From the NCBI GenBank assembly GCA_027531565.1, contig JAPZSB010000002.1:558001-622000 (forward strand): 64,000 nucleotides of DNA, in the 5' to 3' direction. The position numbers and the translations under genes are program-made. This DNA is from Beijerinckiaceae bacterium. GTDB taxonomy: Bacteria > Pseudomonadota > Alphaproteobacteria > Rhizobiales > Beijerinckiaceae. Positions 40,421-49,314 of the stretch are shown one piece after another. Every line of letters begins with the position of its first letter. The stretch's first letter is position 1. The notes below the pieces were generated by a model that worked only from the letters and a program-made list of their open reading frames with translations, was not told the DNA's origin and did no database searches.

Positions 40421-43390
40421 ATGCTGATCAAGCGCAAGGAAGGGCAAGCCGCCCGTCAGGGCCTCGCTGCAGCGTTGGCCGCAACCGGTGCCGAACGTCT
40501 TGACCGCCGCGCATTCCTGCGCCGGTCCGGGCTCGCTGCCGGGGGGCTCGCCGCCATCGGGTCCATCGGGTTCGGCTCGGTCCGCGAGGCCAGGGCCAAG
40601 ATGCCGGTGCCGGGCAAGCCGGTCGAGATGAAGAAGAACATGTGCACCCATTGCTCGGTGGGCTGCACGGTGAAGGCCGAGGTGCAGGAAGGCGTCTGGG
40701 TTGGCCAGGAGCCGGCCTGGGAAAGCCCGATCAACCGCGGCACGCATTGCGCCAAGGGCGCGGCGGTGCGCGAACTGGTCAAGGGCGAGCGCCGGATCAA
40801 GTATCCGATGAAGCTCGTCAACGGCGAATGGCAGCGCATCTCCTGGGATGTCGCCTTCGACGAGATCTCCAAGAAAATGCTCGAGATCCGCGAAAAGTCC
40901 GGCGCCGATGCGATGTGGTTCCTCGGTTCGGCGAAATTCTCGAACGAGGGTGCCTACCTGTTCCGCAAGTTCGCGGCCTATTGGGGCACGAACAACGTCG
41001 ACCACCAGGCCCGTATCTGCCACTCGACCACGGTGGCGGGTGTGGCGAACACCTGGGGCTATGGCGCGCAGACCAATTCCTACAATGACATCCGCAATGC
41101 CAAGACCATGATCATCATGGGCGGCAACCCGGCGGAAGCGCATCCGGTCTCGCTGCAGCACGTGCTGAGCGGCAAGGAAGTCAACCGCGCCAACATGATC
41201 GTCATCGATCCGCGCATGACCCGCACGGCGGCGCATGCGACGGAATATGTCCGCATGCGGCCGGGCACCGACATTCCGGTGATCTGGGGCATGCTGCACC
41301 ACATCTTCAAGAACGGCTGGGAGGACAAGGAGTTCATCCAGCAGCGCGTCTACGGCATGGACATGGTCCGCAAGGAGGTCGAGAAGTGGACCCCGGCGGA
41401 AGTCGAGCGCGTCACCGGCATTCCGGGCGCCCAGCTCGAGCGCGTCGCGAAGACTTTCGCGACGGAGAAGCCCTCGACGCTGATCTGGTGCATGGGCGCG
41501 ACGCAGAAGACCGTCGGCACGGCGAATGTCCGCGCGTTCTGCATCCTGCTGCTGGCCACCGGCAATGTCGGCGGCATGGGCAATGGGGCGAACATCTTCC
41601 GCGGCCATTGCAACGTGCAGGGCGCGACCGATCTCGGCCTCGATGTCACGACGCTCCCGCTCTATTACGGCCTCGATGCCGGCGCCTGGGCCCATTGGGC
41701 GCGCGTCTGGGAAACCGAGATCGGCTGGCTGCGTGGCCGCTTCGACGTGACCAAGGCGCCGGATGGCAAGGAAACGTCCATGATGGAAGTTCCCGGCATC
41801 CCGTCGACCCGCTGGTTCGACGCGGTCAGCCTGCCGAAGGATCAGGTTGCCCAGCGCGATAACGTCAAGGGCGTTTTCGTGATGGGCCATGGCGGCAACA
41901 CCGTCACCCGTATGCCGGAAATGGTGAAGGGCCTCGAGAAGGCCGAGCTGCTGGTCGTTGCCGACCCGCATCCGACCACCTTCGCCCATATCTCGAACCG
42001 CAAGAACGGCACCTACCTGCTGCCGATCTGCACGCAGTTCGAATGCGCGGGCTCCCGCACGGCCTCGAACCGTTCGATCCAGTGGGGCGAGAAGGTCGTC
42101 GATCCGATCTTCGAAAGCGCCAACGACTACTGGGTCATGCACCAGTTCGCCCAGAAGCTTGGTTTCGCCGACCGGATGTTCAAGAACATCACGATGGTGA
42201 AGGGCAAGTACGGCATGGAACCGGAGCCCGAATCGATCCTGCGCGAGATCAACCGCGGGGGCTGGTCGACCGGCTATTGCGGCCAGTCGCCGGAGCGGCT
42301 GAAGGCGCATATGAAGCACCAGGAGAAGTTCGACCTGGTTTCGCTCCGTGCACCGAAGGATGCCCCGGCCGAGATCGCCGGCGATTATTACGGCCTGCCC
42401 TGGCCGTGCTGGGGCACGCCGGAATACCGCCACCCGGGCACGCACCAGCTCTACAACACCAACCTGCACGTCAAGGATGGTGGCGGCACCTTCCGCGCCC
42501 GCTTCGGGGTGGAATACGAGGAGCCGCAGGCCGACGGCTCGAAGAAGAAGGTCAACCTGCTCTCGGAAGGATCCTTCTCCAAGGATTCCGAGCTGAAGGA
42601 CGGCTACCCGCAGTTCACCTACGGCATGCTGAAGCGCCTCGGCTGGGACAAGGACCTGACCGAGGCCGAAAAGGCCACGATCGAGCGGATCGGCGGCAAT
42701 GCCCCCGACAACGTGTCCTGGGCGATCGACCTTTCGGGCGGTATCCAGCGCGTCGCTCTCGAGCATGGCTGCATCCCGTTCGGGAACGGCAAGGCCCGCG
42801 CCAATGCCTGGAACCTGCCGGATCCGGTTCCGGTCCATCGCGAGCCGATCTACACGCCGCGTACGGACCTGGTCGCCCAGTACCCGACCCGGCCGGATTT
42901 CCGGCAGTTCCGGATGCCGAATATCGGCTTCACGGTGCAGAAGGGCGCTGTGGACAAGGGGATCGCGAAGGAATTCCCGATCATCCTGTCGTCCGGCCGT
43001 CTGGTCGAATACGAGGGCGGCGGGGAAGAAACCCGGTCGAACCCGTGGCTGGCCGAGTTGCAGCAGGACATGTTCGTCGAGATCAACCCGGCGGATGCCG
43101 CCGATCGCGGAATCAAGGACGGAGCCTGGGTCTGGGTGTTCGGACCGGAGAACGGTTCGAAGGCCCGTGTGAAGGCCCTCGTCACCGAGCGCGTCGGCAA
43201 GGGCGTCGCCTGGATGCCGTTCCACTTCGGTGGCTGGTTCCAGGGCGAGGACCAGCGCGGCAAGTATCCGAAGGGTACCGATCCGTATGTCCTCGGGGAA
43301 AGCGTCAACGCCGTGACGACCTATGGCTACGATCCCGTCACCGGGATGCAGGAAACCAAGGTCACGCTCTGCCAGATCCGCGCCGCGTAA
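40421..43390 (+). CDS. fdhA: Formate dehydrogenase alpha subunit (molybdopterin, cysteine-type)
   Basis: This 989-residue catalytic subunit is exported by Tat (RRAFLRRSGLAAGG near 29-42). It has a [4Fe-4S] site at Cys75, Cys78, Cys82 and Cys110, a bis-MGD domain, and active-site Cys200 in ARICH where E. coli FdnG has selenocysteine; no in-frame TGA is present. It oxidises formate to CO2 in the periplasm. GAGGGG precedes the ATG by 5 bases. The beta and gamma subunits follow directly, and mobA, mobB, moeA and fdhD for cofactor synthesis and insertion are close by. Confidence 0.95.
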   Translation: MLIKRKEGQAARQGLAAALAATGAERLDRRAFLRRSGLAAGGLAAIGSIGFGSVREARAKMPVPGKPVEMKKNMCTHCSVGCTVKAEVQEGVWVGQEPAWESPINRGTHCAKGAAVRELVKGERRIKYPMKLVNGEWQRISWDVAFDEISKKMLEIREKSGADAMWFLGSAKFSNEGAYLFRKFAAYWGTNNVDHQARICHSTTVAGVANTWGYGAQTNSYNDIRNAKTMIIMGGNPAEAHPVSLQHVLSGKEVNRANMIVIDPRMTRTAAHATEYVRMRPGTDIPVIWGMLHHIFKNGWEDKEFIQQRVYGMDMVRKEVEKWTPAEVERVTGIPGAQLERVAKTFATEKPSTLIWCMGATQKTVGTANVRAFCILLLATGNVGGMGNGANIFRGHCNVQGATDLGLDVTTLPLYYGLDAGAWAHWARVWETEIGWLRGRFDVTKAPDGKETSMMEVPGIPSTRWFDAVSLPKDQVAQRDNVKGVFVMGHGGNTVTRMPEMVKGLEKAELLVVADPHPTTFAHISNRKNGTYLLPICTQFECAGSRTASNRSIQWGEKVVDPIFESANDYWVMHQFAQKLGFADRMFKNITMVKGKYGMEPEPESILREINRGGWSTGYCGQSPERLKAHMKHQEKFDLVSLRAPKDAPAEIAGDYYGLPWPCWGTPEYRHPGTHQLYNTNLHVKDGGGTFRARFGVEYEEPQADGSKKKVNLLSEGSFSKDSELKDGYPQFTYGMLKRLGWDKDLTEAEKATIERIGGNAPDNVSWAIDLSGGIQRVALEHGCIPFGNGKARANAWNLPDPVPVHREPIYTPRTDLVAQYPTRPDFRQFRMPNIGFTVQKGAVDKGIAKEFPIILSSGRLVEYEGGGEETRSNPWLAELQQDMFVEINPADAADRGIKDGAWVWVFGPENGSKARVKALVTERVGKGVAWMPFHFGGWFQGEDQRGKYPKGTDPYVLGESVNAVTTYGYDPVTGMQETKVTLCQIRAA

Positions 43391-43405
43391 GGGAGGAATT
43401 GAACA

Positions 43406-44002
43406 ATGGCTCGCATGAAATTTCTCTGCGACGCGGACCGCTGCATCGAATGCAACGCCTGCGTGACTGCCTGCAAGAACGAGCATGAAGTGCCGTGGGG
43501 CATCAACCGCCGGCGCGTCGTGACCATCAATGACGGCAAGCCGGGCGAGCGCTCGGTCTCCATGGCCTGCATGCACTGCACCGACGCGCCCTGCGCTTCG
43601 GTCTGCCCCGTGAGCTGCTTCTACACGACCGCCGACGCGGTGGTTCTGCACTCCAAGGACCTGTGCATCGGCTGCGGCTACTGCTTCTACGCCTGCCCGT
43701 TCGGCGCGCCGCAATATCCGAAGACCAGCAACTTCGGATCGCGCGGCAAGATGGACAAGTGCACTTATTGCGCCGGCGGTCCGGAAGCTGATGGCAGCCA
43801 GGCCGAACTCGACAAGTATGGCCGGAACCGTCTCGCCGAAGGCAAGCTGCCGCTCTGCGCCGAGATGTGCTCGACCAAGGCGCTTCTGGCCGGGGATGGC
43901 GACATCATCGCCCAGATCTACAAGGAGCGTGTGGCCAAGCGCGGCTATGGCTCCGGTGCCTGGGGCTGGAAGGTCGCCTACAAGGAAACCGTGGCGCTCT
44001 GA
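43406..44002 (+). CDS. fdhB: Formate dehydrogenase beta subunit, four-cluster ferredoxin
   Basis: This 198-residue iron-sulfur subunit carries electrons from FdhA to the membrane cytochrome. Four Cys-rich motifs are visible (CIECNACVTAC, CMHCTDAPCASVCP, CIGCGYCFYACP, and CTYC with a later CAEMC). It lacks its own signal peptide, so it is presumably carried out with FdhA. The short form, without the C-terminal membrane anchor of FdnH, is the FDH3 type. It begins 15 bases after fdhA. Confidence 0.94.
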   Translation: MARMKFLCDADRCIECNACVTACKNEHEVPWGINRRRVVTINDGKPGERSVSMACMHCTDAPCASVCPVSCFYTTADAVVLHSKDLCIGCGYCFYACPFGAPQYPKTSNFGSRGKMDKCTYCAGGPEADGSQAELDKYGRNRLAEGKLPLCAEMCSTKALLAGDGDIIAQIYKERVAKRGYGSGAWGWKVAYKETVAL

Positions 44003-44017
44003 TCGCCGAATGCCGGT

Positions 44018-44037
44018 GCGCGGGGGCAACCCCGCGC
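44018..44037 (+). other. Intercistronic stem-loop with GCAA tetraloop between fdhB and fdhC
   Basis: GCGCGGGG-GCAA-CCCCGCGC forms a perfect 8-base stem capped by a GNRA-class loop, 16 bases after the fdhB stop. There is no T-run, so it is more likely an mRNA-stability or processing element than a terminator. Confidence 0.6.
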
Positions 44038-44070
44038 CAATCCAGACCATGAGATGAGAAGGAGGCCACG

Positions 44071-45078
44071 ATGGCTTCAAAACTCTCCAAGGCGTTTCGC
44101 GCGCTTGCTTTCGGCTTCGTCGCCCTGTTCGCGGCTTCGAGCCTTCCCGCCCTCGCCCAGCAGCCGACCAGCGTCAATCCGACGGCACAGTCGGTCAAGG
44201 AAGAACAGCTGCTTCAGGCTCTCAAGCCGGGGGCCCCGGTGGCTGGTCGTATCTCCATCCCGGACAAGCAGGCCGCCAACCTGATCCAGCCCGGTCGGGA
44301 CTGGCGGGCCTTCAACCAGGAGACGCTGCCGAAACTCGGGGCCTATTCACTGATCGGCATCGCCTTCGTCCTGGTGGCGTTCTATGCCCTGCGCGGCAAG
44401 ATCCGGATCGATGCCGGCCTGTCGGGCATGAAGATCCTGCGCTTCGGGGCGCTGGACCGGTTCACCCACTGGCTGACCGCGACAAGCTTCATCGTGCTGG
44501 CGATCACCGGCATCAACGTCACCTTCGGCAAGTTCGTGCTCGCGCCGGTGATGGGACCGGAGGCTTTCGCGGCCTGGGCCGGCTTCGCCAAGCTCCTGCA
44601 CAATTATGTCGGCTTCGCCTTCATGGCCGGCGTGGTTCTCACCTTCCTCATCTGGGTGAAGGACAACATCCCGAACGCGGTTGACCTGCAATGGTTCGCG
44701 GCGGGCGGTGGGCTGCTCGGCAAGGGGCATCCGCCGGCCAAGCGCTTCAACGGCGGCCAGAAGATCATCTTCTGGAGCGTGGTTGTCGGCGGCTTCCTGC
44801 TCTCGCTCTCGGGCTGGCATCTCCTCTTCCCGACGGCCGAATCGATCGAACATGTCCAGTGGCAGGCCACCCTGCATGGCACCACGGCCTTCGTGATGAT
44901 CGCCATCATCATCGCCCATATCTATATCGGCTCGGTCGGTATGGAGGGTGCCTTCGATGCGATGGGCTCGGGCGAGGTCGATCTCAACTGGGCAAAGGAG
45001 CATCACTCGCTCTGGGTCGAGGATGTGATGAAGGGCAAGCGCCCGGCCGGAAATGCCGCGCCGCAGCCGGCAGAATGA
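44071..45078 (+). CDS. fdhC: Formate dehydrogenase gamma subunit, cytochrome b556
   Basis: This 335-residue membrane diheme cytochrome passes electrons from the periplasmic dimer to the quinone pool. A signal peptide (to about ALA, residue 29) precedes a periplasmic segment, a first helix near 88-108 and then the four-helix cytochrome b core with His in FTHWLTATSF, KLLHNYVGF, GWHLLFP and AHIYIGSVGMEGAFDAM. AAGGAGG lies before the ATG at 44071. A strong terminator follows, so it ends the fdh transcript. Confidence 0.93.
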   Translation: MASKLSKAFRALAFGFVALFAASSLPALAQQPTSVNPTAQSVKEEQLLQALKPGAPVAGRISIPDKQAANLIQPGRDWRAFNQETLPKLGAYSLIGIAFVLVAFYALRGKIRIDAGLSGMKILRFGALDRFTHWLTATSFIVLAITGINVTFGKFVLAPVMGPEAFAAWAGFAKLLHNYVGFAFMAGVVLTFLIWVKDNIPNAVDLQWFAAGGGLLGKGHPPAKRFNGGQKIIFWSVVVGGFLLSLSGWHLLFPTAESIEHVQWQATLHGTTAFVMIAIIIAHIYIGSVGMEGAFDAMGSGEVDLNWAKEHHSLWVEDVMKGKRPAGNAAPQPAE

Positions 45079-45099
45079 TCGCGCCTGACAAGGCTTGAA

Positions 45100-45125
45100 A
45101 AAGGGCGCGATTCGCGCCCTTTTTT
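45100..45125 (+). terminator. Intrinsic terminator of the fdh operon
   Basis: GGGCGCG-ATT-CGCGCCC followed by six T is a textbook rho-independent terminator. It lies 22 bases after the fdhC stop and 16 bases before mobB, so mobB and moeA need their own promoter or read-through. Confidence 0.92.
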
Positions 45126-45140
45126 CGTGAGGAGGCAGGG

Positions 45141-45656
45141 ATGCGGATCATCGGGCTGGCAGGCTGGAGCGGTGCGGGCAAGACCACGCTGGTCTCGAGG
45201 CTCGTTCCCTACCTTGTCGCGCAGGGCTTGCGCGTTTCGACCCTCAAGCACGCCCATCACCGGTTCGACATCGACCAGCCGGGGAAGGACAGCTACCAGC
45301 ACCGCATGGCCGGCGCGACGGAAGTGCTGGTCAGTTCGGCCAACCGTTTCGCGCTTGTCCATGAATTGCGCGGGGCGCCGGAATGGACCCTCCAGGAGCT
45401 GCTCGGCAAGCTCGCGCCGGTCGATCTGGTGCTTGTGGAGGGCTTCAAGCGCGAGCGCCATCCGAAGATCGAGGTCTTCCGGGCCGGAAATGGAAAGCCG
45501 GCCCTGCATCCGGGCGATCCGCATATCGTCGGCATTGCCACCGACCAGTCCTTTCCGGACGTCGCGCTGCCGCAGGTCCATCTTGACGATATCGCGGCCA
45601 TCGCCCATCTGGCCCGGGACAAGGCCGCGCCCATGCGCGAGATCTTTCCGGCCTGA
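45141..45656 (+). CDS. mobB: Molybdopterin-guanine dinucleotide biosynthesis protein MobB
   Basis: This 171-residue P-loop GTP-binding protein assists MobA in forming the bis-MGD cofactor that FdhA needs. Walker A is GWSGAGKTT at residues 8-16; the conserved KHAHHRFDIDQPGKDSYQHR and LVEGFKRERHPKIEVFR segments are the family core. It lies just after the fdh terminator and upstream of moeA with a 30-base gap. Confidence 0.94.
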   Translation: MRIIGLAGWSGAGKTTLVSRLVPYLVAQGLRVSTLKHAHHRFDIDQPGKDSYQHRMAGATEVLVSSANRFALVHELRGAPEWTLQELLGKLAPVDLVLVEGFKRERHPKIEVFRAGNGKPALHPGDPHIVGIATDQSFPDVALPQVHLDDIAAIAHLARDKAAPMREIFPA

Positions 45657-45686
45657 CCTGGCGGTCGGCCAGCGGGGAGCCCTGAT

Positions 45687-46946
45687 TTGGCGCAGCTTTC
45701 GAATGATTGTTTTGCCTTCGGAGGCGCGCTGCTCCGTCTGAACACGGCGCTGGACGATCTCATGGCCCGCCTTGTCCCGGTGGCGGATATCGAGACGGTT
45801 CCGCTTCGCCTTGCCCAGGGGCGAATTCTCGCCTCGTCCCTCGGCGCGCCCGTGCCGGTGCCGGGCTTCGACAATTCCGCCGTGGATGGCTATGCCGTCC
45901 GCCATGCCGACCTCAACGCGGAAGGTCCGACGCGTCTCCCCGTTTCCGGGCGGATCCCCGCCGGTGCGCTTGCCGTGCCGGCTCATGTGCCGGGCCATGC
46001 GACCCGAATCTTTACGGGCGCGATGATGCCGGCCGGCGCGGATACCGTATTCATGCAGGAAGACGTGACGCTTGATGGCGACGGGGTCATCCTGCCGCCC
46101 GGGCTGAAACGAGGCTCCAATGCCCGCGCTGCCGGGGAGGATTTCCCGGTCGGCGCTTCCGTGCTGCCGGTTGGGGTGCGGCTGGATGCCCGCGGGATCG
46201 CGGCGCTCGCGGCCCTTGGCATTGACGCCATTCCGGTGCGAAGGCCCATGCGGGTTGCGGTCTTCTCGACAGGAGACGAGCTACGCGATGTCGGTGATGC
46301 CGCGCTGCTGCCGCCCGGCGCCATCCGGGATGCGAACCGGCCGATGCTGCTGGCCCTGCTCCGGAACCGGGGTCTGGTCGCAACCGATCTCGGGATCCTG
46401 CCGGATTCCCGGGCGGCGATCCGGGAGGCGCTGGTGGCCGCTGCGCGTGACCATGATGTCCTGCTGACCAGCGGGGGTGTCTCGACCGGCGAGGAGGACC
46501 ATGTCCGTTCCGCGGTCGAGGAAGCGGGCCGGCTCGATTTCTGGCGGCTGGCGATCAAGCCCGGTCGCCCGGTCGCCATGGGGCATCTCGGCGCGGCGGT
46601 GGTGCTCGGCATGCCGGGCAACCCTGCGGCGGTTCTGGTGACCTTTGCCCGCTTTGTCGGCCCCGTCCTCGACATGCTCGCAGGAGCGCGGCCCGTGCGC
46701 CCGCTGCCGCGCTGGCTGCCGGCCGGGTTTTCCTATCGCAAGAAGGCGGAACGGCTGGAATATGTCCGGGCCAGCCTTACCGGACAGCAGGGTGCCATCG
46801 AGGCCCGACGTTTTCCCCGGGACGGGGCAGCCCTGATTTCCTCGTTGATCGAGACCGATGGTCTGGTCGAACTGGAAGAAGAAAGGCTCGCCGTTCAACC
46901 GGGCGAGCCTGTGGCCTTCTACAGCTATGCTGACCTGATGGTCTGA
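45687..46946 (+). CDS. moeA: Molybdopterin molybdenumtransferase MoeA
   Basis: This 419-residue enzyme inserts molybdate into adenylylated molybdopterin. The family opening (LSNDCFAFGGALL), FDNSAVDGYAVRHAD and the MoCF-binding GVSTGEEDHV region are present. The start is a TTG at 45687 with GGGGAG 7 bases upstream; the next ATG would remove conserved sequence. It converges on a tiny minus-strand gene. Confidence 0.93.
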   Translation: MAQLSNDCFAFGGALLRLNTALDDLMARLVPVADIETVPLRLAQGRILASSLGAPVPVPGFDNSAVDGYAVRHADLNAEGPTRLPVSGRIPAGALAVPAHVPGHATRIFTGAMMPAGADTVFMQEDVTLDGDGVILPPGLKRGSNARAAGEDFPVGASVLPVGVRLDARGIAALAALGIDAIPVRRPMRVAVFSTGDELRDVGDAALLPPGAIRDANRPMLLALLRNRGLVATDLGILPDSRAAIREALVAAARDHDVLLTSGGVSTGEEDHVRSAVEEAGRLDFWRLAIKPGRPVAMGHLGAAVVLGMPGNPAAVLVTFARFVGPVLDMLAGARPVRPLPRWLPAGFSYRKKAERLEYVRASLTGQQGAIEARRFPRDGAALISSLIETDGLVELEEERLAVQPGEPVAFYSYADLMV

Positions 46947-46949
46947 GCG

Positions 46950-47087
46950 TCAATTGGCCCGATCGAGGCGGGCACCCGTCGTTGCATAGGCCTGATCCGC
47001 CGATTTCTGGAAATTGGCGTTCAGCACGAAAGACGAGCCGATCGAGATGACGAGGATTGCGGCAATCGCCAGGACGAAAGACTTCAT
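46950..47087 (-). CDS. 45-residue single-span membrane peptide
   Basis: This small open frame encodes 45 residues: a start MKSFVLAIAAILVISIGSSF forming one hydrophobic helix, then a polar tail NANFQKSADQAYATTGARLD ending RAN. AGGAGAAG lies 4 bases before the ATG, a much better ribosome site than most neighbours have, and the helix-plus-tail shape is protein-like. It sits between moeA (convergent, 3-base gap) and mobA, upstream of which it could share the fdhD-mobA direction. Function is unknown; a small subunit or membrane-bound helper is possible. Confidence 0.6.
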   Translation of the reverse strand: MKSFVLAIAAILVISIGSSFVLNANFQKSADQAYATTGARLDRAN

Positions 47088-47136
47088 TTTTCTTCTCCTT
47101 GGTCCGGCCGATGGCCGGCGTGAATACCGTTGAAAT

Positions 47137-47757
47137 CTAGGATATTCCGCGCCCGTTCACAAGCGGAAGCAGGGCTTCGGCCTGCTGCAATTCGTCCGGG
47201 GTATTCACGTTGAAGAAGGGGTCGTGCCCCTCGATCGGCCATTCCACGGCCGCGCAGCCGTAACGTCCGGTGAAGCGGTCGATCTTCCGTTCGCCGCCGG
47301 CCAGGCCGGCGCGGAGGTCGTCACGGCAGGAAACCGGCCAGAGCCCGATGACAGGGTGCGTCCAGCCGCCCGAGGCTGCGCATGCAAACGGCGTCCCCTT
47401 CGCCGCACGCCTCTCGATCATCCGCGAGGCCAGATCCCGGGGGATGAAGGGGCAGTCGCCGGGTACGGAGAGCAGATCCGTAACTCCCGCCTGCGTCGCG
47501 GCCCAGTCAAGGCCGGCGAGGATGCCGGCGAGGGGGCCGGGATGGTCTGCCATGGCATCCGCGACCACCGGAAAAGAATAGCCGGCGAATCGAGACGGAT
47601 CGTCATTCGCGTTGAGGACGAGCCTGCCTGCCGGCGCGGCCAGACGTTCGATGACGTGATCGAGGATGGTGCGGTCGCCCAGGCGCCTCAGCGGCTTGTC
47701 GCCACCCCCCATCCGGGTCGCCTTCCCACCGGCGAGAATCGCATAGGCCAAGGTCAT
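47137..47757 (-). CDS. mobA: Molybdenum cofactor guanylyltransferase MobA
   Basis: This 206-residue nucleotidyltransferase couples GMP to molybdopterin to make MGD. The nucleotide loop AILAGGKATRMGGGDKPL (6-23), DHPGPLAGILAGL and SVPGDCPFIP are the signature segments. The start at 47757 overlaps the fdhD stop by 4 bases, so insertion factor and cofactor enzyme are co-translated. Confidence 0.94.
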   Translation of the reverse strand: MTLAYAILAGGKATRMGGGDKPLRRLGDRTILDHVIERLAAPAGRLVLNANDDPSRFAGYSFPVVADAMADHPGPLAGILAGLDWAATQAGVTDLLSVPGDCPFIPRDLASRMIERRAAKGTPFACAASGGWTHPVIGLWPVSCRDDLRAGLAGGERKIDRFTGRYGCAAVEWPIEGHDPFFNVNTPDELQQAEALLPLVNGRGIS

Positions 47758-48632
47758 TCCGTGGCGCCCTTCCGGCGATGTCGTGCCGATTCTTCGGGAA
47801 TATAGGCCAGATCCTGATCGTAGATCAGCCTTTCCTGCCCGGAGAGCACGATGAATCGTTTCCCGCGCGCCCTGCCGATCAGCGTCAGTCCGGCCTTGCG
47901 GGCGAGTTCCACACCCCACGCGGTGAACCCGGACCGCGACACCAGGACGGGAATGCCCATGCGCACGGTCTTGATCACCATCTCCGATGTCAGCCGGCCG
48001 GTCGTATAGAAGATCTTGTCCGCCGGATCGGTTCCATGGCGGTACATGTAGCCGGCAATCTTGTCGACGGCATTGTGACGTCCGACATCCTCGAGATAGA
48101 CCAGTGGCCGGTCCTCGCGCGCGAGGATGCAGCCGTGAATCGCTCCGGATTCGAGATAGAGCGACGGTGTCTGGTTGATCTTGTGCGAGAGGTGGTAGAG
48201 CCACGAGGTGCGCAGGGGTGTCTGCGGCAGGCGGGCATTCTCGATCACATCCATCAGGTCGCCGAAGACGGTGCCTTGCGCGCAGCCCGAGGTCTGGACC
48301 TTTTTCTTCAGTTTCTCCTCGAAATCCGTCTCGGTGGCCGTCCGTACCACGACGACGCCGAGATCCTCGTCATGATCGATCCCGGTCACCTCGGTGTCCG
48401 GGGTGAGCATGTTCTGGTTCAGCAGGTAGCCGAGCGCGAGATAGTCGGGGTAATCGCCGATCGTCATCATGGTGACGATCTCACGCGAATTGAGGAAAAG
48501 GGTCAGCGGCCGCTCGACCGTGACGCGGGTCTCGATGGTCGCGCCGGTCTCGTCATGGCCGGAAACAGCCTCGGAGAGGCGCGGATCGGCCGGGTCGGGC
48601 CTCAGCCAGTATTCGTCGAGAAAATCCATCAT
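47754..48632 (-). CDS. fdhD: Formate dehydrogenase accessory sulfurtransferase FdhD
   Basis: This 292-residue protein transfers sulfur from a cysteine desulfurase to bis-MGD before insertion into formate dehydrogenase. Family motifs are YLEDVGRHNAVDKIAGY and the active loop TSGCAQGT, with Cys117. Only one Cys is present there, where E. coli FdhD has a CxxC pair. It overlaps mobA by 4 bases. Confidence 0.94.
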   Translation of the reverse strand: MMDFLDEYWLRPDPADPRLSEAVSGHDETGATIETRVTVERPLTLFLNSREIVTMMTIGDYPDYLALGYLLNQNMLTPDTEVTGIDHDEDLGVVVVRTATETDFEEKLKKKVQTSGCAQGTVFGDLMDVIENARLPQTPLRTSWLYHLSHKINQTPSLYLESGAIHGCILAREDRPLVYLEDVGRHNAVDKIAGYMYRHGTDPADKIFYTTGRLTSEMVIKTVRMGIPVLVSRSGFTAWGVELARKAGLTLIGRARGKRFIVLSGQERLIYDQDLAYIPEESARHRRKGATE

Positions 48633-48727
48633 CCTGCGTCAGATCCGCGCGAGCCGGGCTGGCACCATACCGCAAGCGCCCGCGAAGGCGAGAGGGATGC
48701 AAGGAAAGGATGCCGCAGGGTGCGGGA

Positions 48728-49279
48728 TCAGCTGAACTGCACGATCCGGGCGGAAACGGCCCGCGCGAGGACCAGCGTCGGCACCGAGAAAAGCGCATTC
48801 GGTGCACCGGCAGGGCACCAGACGCGGGCAAAGCGCGTCAGCGAGATATCCATGAGCACCGGCACGCGGTTCTGGTGACCGACCGGCGGCACACAGCCCA
48901 TCGGGTAGCCGGTAAAGCGCAGGGTGAAGTCGGCATCCGCCCGCTGGAGGTTCTCGCCGACCATCGGGCCGAGAATACGGTCATTCACCCGTGTGGCGGC
49001 GGAATGAAGGATCAGGAAGTTCTTCTTGGTCGCCTTCCCGCGCATCAGCATCGCCTGCACGATGAAGTTGACCTCGCAACCGCAGGCTTCCGCCAGATCT
49101 TCGGGTGCAGTCATCGGACGGGGCAGCAGCTTGAGCGTGAAGGGGATGGCCGCGCGGTCCATGGCTTCCGCAACGCGGCGGACGATGGCCGGCGCGGTCG
49201 AAACATCGGCGCCAGCCGGGGGCTGATGCTCGCTCAGGAGGTCTATCGGTTGCGCGGCCGTCACGTGGTCGATCCCCAA
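48728..49279 (-). CDS. YbaK/EbsC family aminoacyl-tRNA deacylase
   Basis: This 183-residue YbaK-fold protein has LAEACGCEVNFIVQAMLMR, a conserved Lys-rich loop (GKATKKNFLILHSAATRVND) and GYPMGCVPPVGH. The family hydrolyses mischarged tRNAs such as Cys-tRNA(Pro); the precise subgroup is not clear. It lies 95 bases after fdhD start, same strand, and is probably unrelated to formate metabolism. Confidence 0.85.
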   Translation of the reverse strand: MGIDHVTAAQPIDLLSEHQPPAGADVSTAPAIVRRVAEAMDRAAIPFTLKLLPRPMTAPEDLAEACGCEVNFIVQAMLMRGKATKKNFLILHSAATRVNDRILGPMVGENLQRADADFTLRFTGYPMGCVPPVGHQNRVPVLMDISLTRFARVWCPAGAPNALFSVPTLVLARAVSARIVQFS

Positions 49280-49314
49280 AGTCCGAAAACGGGTTCACCA
49301 TGCGCCCATTCCGG

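Noticed and set aside
41018-41023. Selenocysteine in formate dehydrogenase
   Set aside because: The active-site codon is TGC (Cys200) and the frame has no internal TGA.
40379-44080. 1233-residue open frame antisense to the formate dehydrogenase genes
   Set aside because: It runs opposite three clearly conserved genes, is rich in His, Arg and Gly as expected of high-GC shadow frames, and shows no recognisable domain.
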